Source: Myrmaecium sp. VS I D KN 1 (Eukaryota; Ascomycota; Dothideomycetes; Valsariales; Valsariaceae). Taken from it: a stretch of 64,000 bases of DNA. Below, in pieces: positions 10,636-21,670 of this stretch; position 1 is the first letter of the stretch, and every line of letters begins with the position of its first letter. Position numbers and translations under genes: made by a program. The notes below the pieces were generated by a model. The model saw nothing but the letters and a program-made list of their open reading frames with translations. It ran no database searches and was not told the DNA's origin. The stretch lies in NCBI GenBank assembly GCA_019775845.1, contig JADQAV010000047.1, positions 310,001 through 374,000 on the forward strand, read 5' to 3'.

Positions 10636-13518
10636 ATGGCTACTCACCAGCAGCCTTCACCCACCGTGGGGCTACCGCAACATCACGGGCCGCCTCCCCC
10701 AGGGTACGCTCAGACGAACGGCCATGTGCCGCTACAGCATCCATCACGAAACGGGAACGCGTCGCAATACCTTCGTGAGATGAATGAGAATATGTGGCTG
10801 CAACTTGGTGGGTGCCGGATGCGCTCGGCTCAATGATCCTCACAGCTTCGCTAACAATTTGCTAGGCAACTTGTCGGAAACCATGAATGACCTTGACGGC
10901 GCGCAAGAATGTTTCCAGCACGCACTGCGCCATAACAGCTTTTCCATCCCAGCCATGATTGGCATGGCCTCCATCCTTAGGACGAAGGACCAGTTCCCCG
11001 CCGCAGTGGAATATTTGCGCACCATTCTTCGACACGATCCAAACAACGGTGACGTGTGGGGAAGCCTAGGTGAGTTGGTCCGTTTGCGACACCGATTGCT
11101 CTCTGCTAACTTCTCCAGGTCACTGCTATCTGATGATGGATAACTTGCAGGAGGCTTATTCGGCCTACCAGCAGGCTCTCTACCACCTTCAAGATCCCAA
11201 GGTACTACCTCCTCTGCGGGCGACGGTTCACATGGCCATCTCTAACCGTCTTTCCAGGAGCCGAAGCTTTGGTATGGCATCGGCATTCTCTATGATCGCT
11301 ATGGATCTCTCGAGCATGCAGAAGAAGCCTTCTCGCAGGTCATGCGCATGGAGCCAAATTTCGACAAGGCCAACGAGATCTATTTCCGCCTTGGCATAAT
11401 CTATAAACAACAGCAGAAGTTCCAGTCCAGTTTAGAGGTAAGAAAATAAGTATCGCAGTCCCCACGTTGGTACCGTGCTGACCGGCTCCTCAGTGTTTCC
11501 AATATATTGTGAAGAACCCTCCTCGGCCTTTGACCGAGGAAGATATATGGTTTCAGATCGGGCATGTTTATGAGCAGCAGAAAGATGTAAGTTGAATTTC
11601 AGAGAAGAAAATAACCAGGATCCGCCGGTTAACAAGGAAATGCAGTATGACTCCGCGAAAGCTGCCTATAAGCGCGTTTTGGAACGCGACCCCACCCATG
11701 CGAAGGTTCTTCAGCAGCTTGGCTGGCTGCACCACCAACAAAGCTCGAGCTTCCAAAGCCAGGAGCAAGCGATTGAGTATTTGGAGAAGTCGGTCGCGTC
11801 TGGTAAGTGTTGATCAGGGGATGCCTGCTCTTCGCGATACTAACATCGATTCATCTAGATCAAAACGATGCGCAAAGCTGGTACCTTCTCGGCCGCTGCT
11901 ACATGGGCCAGCAGAAATACCCTAAGGCGTACGAGGCTTACCAGCAAGCTGTTTACCGCGATGGCAGAAACCCCACCTTCTGGTGTTCCATCGGTGTGCT
12001 TTACTACCAGATCAACCAATACCGTGACGCCCTCGATGCGTACAGCCGAGCGATTCGTCTGAACCCCAACATCTCAGAAGTGTGGTACGATCTCGGGACT
12101 TTGGTATGTATAACCTCAAATCTGCGGATGAGGCCTTCCTAGCTAATACGTTGTAGTATGAGTCCTGCAACAATCAGACTGCGGATGCGCTTGATGCCTA
12201 CCAGCGAGCTGCTGATCTCGACCCCACTAATGTTCACATCAAGGCTCGCCTGCAGCTCTTGCAGAACGGTCAACCAACCAACGGTGTACAGAACCAAGCA
12301 GCTGCCCCACACCCTCGGGACGTTAACCCTCATGTTTACCAACCTGCAAACCTTAGCGGACCACCGGGACCCCAGTGGGGTGCTCCGGCACTGAATCAGT
12401 CCCAACATCAACCGCCAGCAATTGCGTCTGGGCCGGACTGGAACCCGCGCTTGGCCGGCATCAGGGATCCTCAACCTCCGCAACCACAGCAGGTTCACCC
12501 TTACGAGCCAAGAGAAAGTATTCGGCCTCCGCCCGCTCAGCATGCGGCTCCTCGCCCGGCTAGTCCGAAATACCAAGAGACTCCTCGTCCAGGCCCGGCT
12601 CCTCTCCGTCGAGGCCTTTCTCCGTCCCCGAAGCCTGTCAATGCAGCGCCAACGCCGTACCAGGCGCCGGGAGGCCTTCCGACCCAGTCCACGCCTGCTC
12701 CGGCTCAGCTCCAGCACCAGCCACAGCCGCCACAGAATAGGATCACGAATCCGAACTACGGCGGTCACGCATCCAGTATGCCACCAACCCCATCTGGCGG
12801 CATTGAGCCTCCCCGCCCCCAAGGTCCTACTCCTTACCAAAGGGTGACCAGCCCGCCCCCTGAGGTTCGCCCCATCATTGAGAATCGTCCGACGTCGGCC
12901 AGCGGCAATTATGCCCAGCAAGCCTACCAACACCATGCCAACCCATCCTCGGGGGGAGGTATCGCTAATGGGGCCCCACCGCCGGCATCCGCCATGGCTG
13001 CGGCTGAGGCTGCCGCACGCGAACGGGATGAGCGTACACCGACTGCTCCCAAGAGGTTGCGTGAGTGGGAAGAAGAGAGCTCGCTTGGTCAAAAGCAAAC
13101 GAATGACGAGAAGCGACAGCGGCTAGAAGAACCCATCAGCAGGCGGACATCACCCCGACAGACTCACCGAATGTCTCCTCCGCCGCACCGGAGCCCGCCC
13201 GACGCGGAACAGCGACGCATGGAAGAGCAGCGCCGCTTGAACGACGGCTACCACCCTTCTGAGGCGGCGCATCACCCGCCTTCTCTGCCCGCAATCAACG
13301 CGAGCCAGCCCCTTCCTCCGCGAATGTCGGAACCGCCGAAGGAAGACCGCAGGGAGCATGTGGAGCCGGCTGCTCGCAAGATGGATGTCGACGAGAGCTA
13401 CAGTGATGGCGAGGACGAGGATAAGAGGAACGCGCAAACGAAAACCGAGCGAGAAAGCCCGCGTGGTGTCAGTGCCACTAACGGCATATCTCATGCCCAA
13501 AAGACAGCTGCCGAATAG
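10636..13518 (+). CDS. ssn6: Ssn6/Cyc8 general transcriptional corepressor (TPR protein)
   Basis: Partner of Tup1 in the nuclear Ssn6-Tup1 corepressor, which DNA-binding repressors recruit to shut off many genes. Eight exons were read: 10636-10807, 10866-11069, 11119-11201, 11258-11437, 11494-11586, 11646-11802, 11859-12103 and 12157-13518. All introns are 48-59 bases with GT-AG ends, and the joined frame gives 831 residues. Tandem tetratricopeptide repeats run from about residue 50 to 410, including family-typical pieces such as NMWLQLGNLSETMNDL, DIWFQIGHVYEQQKD and SWYLLGRCYMGQQKYPKAY. The rest is Pro/Gln-rich and then highly charged (about 610-831), as in other filamentous fungi. The start follows a long CT-rich leader and gives a short Pro/His-rich lead-in before the first repeat. 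The large antisense frame at 12139-13098 is a shadow. Confidence 0.95.
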
Positions 13519-14668
13519 ACGGGTATCCTAGAGGGAAACCGTCAACTGAATGATTGATGTCATTATCCATTCACATCCTGACGTATCTTTCCTGTGCGCA
13601 CCCTTATACAATAAGATCTGCACCAGCATTTCTATCTCTTTCATTTATATATTATCGATGCATCGACCCCTCGACTTCAGTTGACGTTTGGATGAAAGTC
13701 TGGAGCCCCCACTTCTATTGCTTCCTGACGCGATATTCTTGCTATATTCCCTTGCGTTATTATTCATTCGTGGTTTGGGTGAAGCCTTGTTGTGCGTGTG
13801 TGCTATCGAGAGGGTGGTCGGACGATATCGTTATCAAAATCATGGAAAGGCTACAACGGGTGTGTGGTGTGCGAAACTTTGTGCGATTCCCAGGCTGTAT
13901 ATGACAAGAGAATGAAAGAAAAAAACATGTTCATATATTCAAGGGGTTTACCACAGCTCCAAGACTATCGTCCCTATGCATTTCCGGTGTTGCAATCGGC
14001 AGCAGTTCGCAAAACCGGCCAGCGTCACGCAGTACCGTAGCAGCTAGCAGGGGTGGCAAGTTTGGCAACCCAAACCACCCGAACGGCAACTAAGAGGCGG
14101 GCGGGACGGGAGCAGATGACATCGGTCGCCAACATTTCCCTCCAAGTGCAAGGTCCTTCTCTTTCCCGTCGAAGAAAAGCGAAGTTAAATAGTACAATCA
14201 TGTAGGTATGAAACTCCGGCCAACGGATAGGTACTATGAAATACTTCATACTGTACTCCAGATTACCTAGGATATACCGTCGGAGGTATCCGAGCTTACA
14301 TAAGGTACTGCGCAATGCCAGCCAGAGCCTGGCCTGGCAGGGTGCATGTGAGACCGTTGATCACGTGGGCGTGATGTATGACGTCGTTTGCAGCATGCCA
14401 TCACCGAACTTCGGTGTTTTCGTATGGTGGGGTGGGGGGAGGGGTTTACCTGCTATCTACTACTACTACCTCAACAACCCTGACGTGCTTCTTGCTTGCT
14501 GTCAAACCACCTGCCAACAACCCCCTCTGTCATCCATCCTTTCCTTCCAACCATCCATCCATCCGCGCCCTTCGATCGCATTCTCCCCAACCCCGCTGGG
14601 AGCTTCGCTGCCAGGTTTTCTCGTTGCGGTCTTCTCGTGACCCCTTCTTTTTCTCTTCTCTCCCCCGT
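13519..14668. other. intergenic region, no supported gene
   Basis: It holds the 3' region of ssn6 and the promoter of the small gene that starts at 14921. Short overlapping frames only. CT-rich sequence from about 14510 on fits a promoter or leader. Confidence 0.6.
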
Positions 14669-14920
14669 ATGCCTTTTGGCCTTCCATCCTCAGGGACTGT
14701 TCATCTTCGGACCGCACCGTTCGTCAGAGCCTCGATTGCATCGCTGAAACGCGCTCACGACTGCTACTACCCCTCCTCCCTTCGACGACTCATTCGGTTT
14801 ACCTCCACCACCACTTCCACCGGCAGACCGTTCAGCGACCTGGTCACCCGCAGCAGATCTCCTCTCCACCATCCTCATCGCCTCAACCGACCATCGTCCA
14901 CCACCCCCGCCATCCGAACC

Positions 14921-15489
14921 ATGTCCTCCGACGCCGACTACGCCGCCTTTCTCGAGAAAGCGAACCAGGACGTCTCCGGTGGGAGCGCCGGAACACAGAA
15001 TGTACAGGGCGCGTCGGGCTTGGGCAAGAAGGCCGTGGACACGGAGGTGCCGGCGCCGCTGGCGCGGGTGCAGGAATACTTCGTCTCCGACGCGGATGAG
15101 CCGTTTGAGCCGGTGGCGTTGAAGTACTCCGGGCCGGAGCTGTTGAGTGGTAGTATGTATCTCCTTCTTTTCTTTCCTATCCGAGTGAGATCTGCACGCG
15201 ACAGAAGACGGAGTGGGCTAACCCGGTCTTTTCCTTTTCTTGCCTCATCACAGACAACTTTGCGAAATTGATCGGACACGAGGGGGAGATTGAGGAGCTG
15301 GAGGAGAACGACTTCGACCCGCGGGGTCAGTACGGCGCGGTGGTCGAGGCGGTCCGGCAGGCGGCCACGGGAACGGTCGCGTTCTTCAAGGTGAAGCACG
15401 ACGGCACCCGGTCGGAGTACTGGGTCGTGGCGGTGAACAAGGATGAGCGGAAGATTGTTGGGCTGAAGGCTTTGGCGGTGGAGTCGTAG
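14921..15489 (+). CDS. small conserved-looking protein of unknown function
   Basis: Two exons, 14921-15152 and 15254-15489, joined across a GTATGT...CACAG intron of 101 bases, give 155 residues. The N-terminus is MSSDADYAAFLEKANQD, followed by a Gly/Ala-rich linker and a second half with a clear alternation of hydrophobic and charged residues (for example TVAFFKVKHDGTRSEYWVV). The frame, codon use and splice signals look real, and I believe such proteins occur widely in filamentous ascomycetes, but I cannot name a domain. The frame stays open upstream: an ATG at 14669 would add 84 residues, rich in Arg/Ser/Thr, resembling a mitochondrial presequence. I chose the inner start because the leader looks like untranslated CT-rich sequence, but the longer form is possible. 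Confidence 0.75.
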
Positions 15490-17804
15490 GCGTTGCCGAC
15501 GACGTTGTCGTCGTTGTAGGGGCGTCGCTGGGTGTTTGGTCACGATTTATATCGGATGTGAGCTATGGGTATTTATGAGGAGTGTTGGTGGACGGGTGAT
15601 GTTATATATCTGTGAGCCTCTGTGGAGGGCTTTTGCTTCTTTGCTCTCTCATTTGTTTTTTGTCAGTGCTTTAGGAGGGGTATTGTTTTTCCTTTTCGTT
15701 GTCTTTTTCCATCCATCCTTCCATTCTTCTTTCCTCTTTCCCTCTCTTCCTCTCACGCTGCACGTATCAATGGCATCAGGGAAGAACAACGGTTGGGACG
15801 CAGTAATGTTTTCTTTCCTTTTCCCTTCCTGCACAACGAGGAGTGGTGACGACAAATTTAAGAGCATCTTTCCTTCCTTCCCTTTCCTGACATATGAATC
15901 AACTTCTACACACTCTCTGCCTGACTTCGCTTGGCGTCGTGACACATTTGTCTGCGCGCGCGTGCAGTCATACCTAAATGCGTCGCGTCACGCAGAGCAA
16001 GAACGAGGAGCAATGAGATGCGTTGAAATCGTGTATTCCCCCCTTTCACCACTCTTTGTGATGGTGGAGAGGGGAAGGGTGAATGACGCCTTAGGCCCAT
16101 CACTTCCACCTTCGCTCCATCTTCTCATCAGGGGGTCTCGTTCGTTCCCGCATTGCGGTTTCGGGATCCGAGCGTCTGATTGGTCGGAACGGGGGGCATG
16201 GAGGTTTCGAGGGGTTGAATGGGGAGGTTTGGGGCATGTGGGGTTGAGGAAGAGGGACGCGTATGCCGAATTACTGGATTGGGATTAGTTCGGTTCGATC
16301 CCGCTTGCTTTGCCGAAAGTGTGCCTTGTGCCTTTTCTTGTGCCTTGTCTTGCGCCTTAGGTTTGGTTTGTTCGTTCTCTCGCTCTTGTGGTTGTGGTTG
16401 TTGCGTGTTGATGGGTTGGAGTGAGATCGCTCTGGAGGGGATCTGTTAGGGGAGGAGGGAGTGGAGGGATTGTTTCAAGTGTTCTTTTGGTTCGGATTAT
16501 GGATGGTTTGTTCTATTTGGGGGGAATGGGGTGAATGGGGGGAGTCGTGTTGCGTTGACATTTGGTTTTCTATCGATATTTATGGTAGGTATGCATATAC
16601 TACATGAATAAGGTTGTATTTTGACTTTGGATATAGTATAGTATAGTATAGGACTGCGCTGGTTTCTGCGGTCATTTGATGTTCTTTTTGCTCTGGTGGA
16701 TCGGAAGGTGAGAGGTCGGCCGGTCGGTCGGTCGGTGTGTATGGTCTCGGTGGAGAAGGGGGCTGTGCTTTTTTTTTTTCTTCCATCTCCTCCATCTCTC
16801 ATCGCCATAGAGAGGCACCGACCAACTCTGCAGGTGCGGTGCCCTCCTGTAACTTATCATTTCTTGTGGAAATGTTTGGCTCTGTACGTTTGCTCTCTAA
16901 CATCAGTATGTCTTCATCGTTCTTCCCCTCTCTCGTCTGTCTCTCTCACTCACTTTCTCCTCGGAGGGACATCCCAACCCACAAAGTTCGATCCCCAACG
17001 ACGTCAACGGCGTCCAACGGGTGGCGGAAACGCTTCGGGGGAAAAAAGGGGGGGAAATAAACGGAGAAACAAGAGCGCTTCTCGGGCGTAACTATGCCAT
17101 CGATGTGCCTGTAAATAAATAACCTTACCTTACCTTGTTCGTCGCTAGCGGCTCCCGGCGCCTAAGGAGCTAAAGATGTGGGTCTGCTTGTCAGGCACGC
17201 CATGGCGCGCCACGCTTGGTCTTTTTTGCTTTTTCGTCTTTCTCTTTTTTTACATGTCCTCTTCATGCTCTTGAGAGGGTAGAGAAGATGCTGGGGAGAA
17301 TCTTCATGATAGATATATAGACGCATGATGGTTACCTATGTAATTGGTTGTTCGCGAGCGGGCGCGTGTACGATGTAGAGAAATGGAGGAGAGAGCGCCG
17401 CGACGAGGGGAAAAAAGGGGCGCTTGGCGTGGTGGAGAAGAGAACACCCACCCACCCACCCAACCCGCGACAGGGACTCGGTGACCCGGAGGTTGATTTT
17501 CTCCTTTATTTTCTCCCGTTTTTGTTGATATATGTATAATCGAAGCGGTGCGGTTGGTTCGCGGAATCCTTTCTTTTTCTTTCCTGGACGTTTCATGCGC
17601 GCCGATCGCATTGCATCGCATCGCATTGCGTTGCATGACATTGGCATGACACGAAACTGCTATGGTTTATTTATCGCCATGGATGGCCGGTCGGTCGCGA
17701 GTTTCGCCCTTCTTTGTATTCGTGTGATGATTCTGAATGAGGTTAAAAGCTGGGTACTTATTCTCTTTCTTTCTTGCTCTCGAGTCTATATATCCACGAC
17801 GGAC

Positions 17805-17826
17805 GCTCGCTCGCTCGCTCGCTCGC
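17805..17826. repeat. (CTCG)n tetranucleotide microsatellite
   Basis: About five CTCG units in a row, directly followed by GC-rich sequence. Confidence 0.8.
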
Positions 17827-18627
17827 CTCCGTGGCTCTTTCGCGCGCGCGGTCATACTGTGAATGCTCCTTCCTGGCCTTCCTCCCCCCACTGCATAAGG
17901 TAAACCCCCAGCCCGGTACGCGAGACGGACGAGGCTTCGCGCAGGGGGATCAGGCTGGCGTGCTCATTCCCTCCTCGTCGTTGCGCATCGCTCATGCCTC
18001 CATACGACAAGTGATGCCGTTTCAGGTTGCTGGAGGAAGCCATCGAGGGATGAGACGATGATGCTGATGACGATGATGATGCTGATCCGGAGGTTTTTCG
18101 AAGCACGTCCGCCATTGTCCAGTCCAGCAGCTGGTACCGCTGTTGACGGCGAGGTGACTGAAGACGTTACTATAAGCGTAAACACTACCTACTGTGTACC
18201 AGAGAGTCTATACGGATTACTGACTACATATTTACATACGGTACTTGGATATCCTCTTCCTCCTGTTACTTGCTTTTCCTTTGTTTCCACTCTCCATACC
18301 TCATGCCTGGTGTTGTCTCTGCCCATGCCATGAATCCTTCCATCCCTGATCTCTCTCGGCCCCGTCCGCTTCACGAGGACGGGACCGATCGACGCAAGCC
18401 ACCACTGGCTGGCCCTTAACCCAACTAGTCCATACAGGACTCCATTCTTCGACCTCACACTTGCACCCAAAAAGCCTTTGCCGCCGCCGCCACCCCACCC
18501 GTGCCATCATTCATCATTTCTCGACGGCGAAGGAGGAGGGCAGCAGAAGGTCGTCGCATTGGTGCTGCATCGGGCCCCCGTCCCAAGAAAGTCGTTTTCT
18601 TCGCGCCGGGGCAGGTCCACGGGTAAC

Positions 18628-18684
18628 AGCCAACCAGCCAACCAGCCAGCCAGCCCGCCAGCCAGCCAGCCAGCCAGCCCGCCA
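18628..18684. repeat. AGCC/CCAG tetranucleotide repeat
   Basis: An imperfect run of AGCC units with a few substitutions, about 700 bases upstream of the Kre6/Skn1 gene. It is the same unit, on the other strand, as the GGCT runs near 7.9 kb. Confidence 0.8.
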
Positions 18685-19390
18685 GTTTTCCCTCCTCGCC
18701 CGTCACCCTCGTCCTCGCTTTCCCTCTTGTGGCCCGCGGGCGATTCCAGACAGGGAACTAGAACCCTTCCTCCCTTCCCTGCCCTGCTCTTTCACAAGCT
18801 CGACCGACTTCCACCTACCTATCCTGTCCGTCTTCTCCCCCTTCACCACCACCTCGTCTTCTCCTTCTCCTCCACCTACAACTCTTTGTGTGTCGCCGCC
18901 TGCGTCCTGTTGTTCGTCCGTTTTACCGTCCGTCCGTCACTCCCTCTCCTCTTCTCGCCGTACATCTTTTACTCCCGTCTTGTCGGCGTCCCGGTCGCCA
19001 GTCGCTCGTTTCTCCCTGCGTTGTCCCTGTCGATCGGAGCTCCTGCGTCTAGATTTGCGTTCCTGGACATAGCCCGGGCTTGCCAACCTTCACGCGCAGG
19101 AGTTCCCTCCACGCCCTTGCGCCCCCTACGACATTGACCGTTTTGCCCTTCGCTCCTTCTCCCCGGTTACAACGGACACAACGGACATTCCACTTTTGAT
19201 TCTTCACCACCAGACCACCGAGTTCACACATCGCACCTTCCGCCCGGGCTGCTCCGACATTGCGGATTTTGCCGACGACGTCAACCATAACAACTACCAG
19301 AGCCACACTACCCGCCGTTCAGACGCAGATCACGACTTTTTGGATAGACAAACGCTTCAGGCGCACGTTCCTTTTTAGACACTGCCCGCA

Positions 19391-21670
19391 ATGGATGCAG
19401 CACCGTCGCCGCGAGGCGAAAATGCACCACCTCATGTCCGTCTCAATTCGGGCACCGCGAACATCGTTGATGAGACATTATCACCAAGTACGGTCCCCGG
19501 CGAGTCCACCACACAACCACGCTCGTTAATACCTCCGACAGGCTCAGCCACGGGCCCGCGGCCCGCTAAATCCTCCAGCTCATTATATGCCCAGTCGGCT
19601 GCTGCGGCCGAATCGGCGGAGCTGCTGCTGCCGCCCAAGGTCAAAAGTGGACGCAGGTTCCGAGATGACGACTCCCCGGCTCAGTCGCCCTCCCCCTACT
19701 CCTCCCGACGGTCAAGTTGGAGCTCCGGCTCGGTGGGGAGCCGTGACAGCAGATACGGTCCGTTCGCCTCTCCGTTCGACGACTCCAGGGCGCCTTCGCG
19801 AGCAGGAAGCGACGATGATTGTCAGGTCAATACTCAGACCGTGTCGGAGAAGTACAACATCATGCCTTCAGCTGGCCTGCTGCTGTTTCCCGAAGACGTC
19901 GAAAAGGACGACTGGCTGCACAATCCCGATCCGAATGAGAAGGATTCCAGAGATTGCGATATATTCTCTAAGAGAGGTTTGGTAAACGTCGGTGGATTGG
20001 CATTTATCACGCTTGGAATCCTCGTGCTCTTCATTGGTTATCCTGTCTTGTACGTCTTAACCCTCTCCCCCATATCGCCTGAGTGGGATTCCGTACAGAA
20101 GTGCTGACATGCGCCTAGGACGTTTGTGAGACGTTATATTGGGACGACATACGACTCTTGCGCGGCAGATCCTATGTGCATTGACATAGATCAGCCGAAC
20201 CTCAAAAACATTCGGACCGGTCTAGTCGATCCTGATACTCCGGACTCCGCGAAAACCAGGACCAGCCATAAGGGAACAAAGCAGGTCCTCGTGGTAAGTA
20301 CTGTTCTGGTTCTAGTGTTACAATGTTACATTGATCATTTACTCACCCTTGACAGTTCTCGGATGAGTTCAACACAGACGGCAGGACGTTCTATGACGGC
20401 GACGATGCGTACTTCCAGGCCGTGGATCTCTGGTACGGCGCGACGCAGGACTTGGAGGTAAGACACACCTGTTAGAGTTGCCAACAATCGCTCATGACCA
20501 ATTGTAGTGGTACGATCCCGATGCTATCACCACGGAGAACGGCACGTTGAACATCAGATTCGATGCCTTCCAAAATCACGACCTGAACTACCGGTCTGGC
20601 ATGCTTCAATCGTGGAACAAAATGTGCTTCAAGGGCGGTTACCTCGAAGCAAGTATTTCTCTGCCTGGTGCCGGTGATACAAGCGGTTTCTGGCCTGGCT
20701 TCTGGGCCATGGGAAACCTGGGCCGCCCCGGTTATCTCGCGACTACAGATGGCACCTGGCCCTACAGCTATCACCACGGTTGCGACGTCGGGATTACTCC
20801 AAACCAAAGTTCACCGGATGGAATCAGTTGGTTGCCTGGCATGCGGTTGCCGGCATGCACCTGTGACGATGCGGAGCATCCAAGCCCTGGAAAATCCAGG
20901 TCGGCGCCTGAAATCGATGCTCTCGAAGCCAGTGTAATGTATTTGGACCCTCCATACGGCGCTGCCATTGGTCAAGTTTCCCAGTCCTATCAGTTGGCTC
21001 CTTTTGATATCTGGTGGCGTCCAAATTACGGTACGTGAAATCTGAGCTTTCTGCGGCACTAACGGCTAACATCCTGAAGATTTCGTTGAGCTCTACGATG
21101 AATCAATTACCACGATGAATTCCTACCAAGGGAGTGTCTATCAGCAGGCCCTGTCTGGTCTCACCAATCTGAACAACAAGTGGTACAATGGCAAGGAGTA
21201 TCAGACTTACGGTTTCGAATACTCTCCCGGCTCGGACGGCTACATCACCTGGTATGTCGGGCAAGAAGCCACTTGGACCCTGGACGGACGGGCGATCGGA
21301 CCGAATGGAAATGTCGGACAGCGGACCATTCCGGAAGAGCCGATGGCTGTCATTGTGAACTTCGGTTTGTCGAACAGCTTTGCCTCTCTAAATTGGACTG
21401 GTCTTGGTGACTTGATGCCTGCCACCATGAGGATTGATTACATTCGGATCTATCAAGACGAGGACGACGAGCTGGTCACCTGCGATCCGCCTGGGTTTCC
21501 TACCACCGAATACATCTCAAACCATGAGAAGGCGTACACCAACTACAACTACACCAAATGGTAAGACGAGCGCCCGCTGCGCGTGTGGTTAATCCCAGCT
21601 AACGTACATCAACAGGGAGAAAGCCGGTTATGACTGGCCGAAGAACTCGTTCATGAATACGTGCGGATAG
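19391..21670 (+). CDS. kre6/skn1: Kre6/Skn1-family beta-glucan synthesis protein (GH16 fold)
   Basis: Type II membrane protein of the secretory pathway needed for beta-1,6-glucan assembly in the fungal wall. Six exons were read: 19391-20049, 20119-20293, 20356-20457, 20508-21030, 21080-21560 and 21616-21670. All introns are short with GT-AG ends. The product has 664 residues, the usual size. An N-terminal cytosolic Ser/Pro-rich region (about 1-195) is followed by one membrane helix (about 199-221) and a large lumenal domain. The domain carries the GH16-type motif EIDALE (E447, D449, E452; ExDxxE), NGTLNIRFD and a tryptophan-rich core, all typical of Kre6/Skn1. Several N-x-S/T sites fit lumenal glycosylation. 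The ends match, with the last exon adding a short Cys-containing tail. I cannot tell Kre6 from Skn1, since filamentous fungi often have several members. Confidence 0.95.

Larger units (their letters stand above)
15490..19390. other. long intergenic region, no supported gene
   Basis: About 3.9 kb without a gene I can support. It holds the 3' region of the small gene on the left and the long CT-rich leader or promoter of the Kre6/Skn1 gene on the right (from about 18700). Simple repeats occur: TATAG units near 16634-16650, a GCATT/GCATC patch near 17606-17636, TCGC units at 17805-17826 and CCAG/AGCC units at 18628-18684. Frames such as 15536-16288 look like chance openings in pyrimidine-rich sequence. 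Confidence 0.6.

Noticed and set aside
12139-13098. 319-residue minus-strand frame
   Set aside because: Antisense shadow of the last ssn6 exon.
16286-16302. GGTTCGATCCC, like a tRNA T-arm
   Set aside because: No matching acceptor stem, D-arm or anticodon arm around it.
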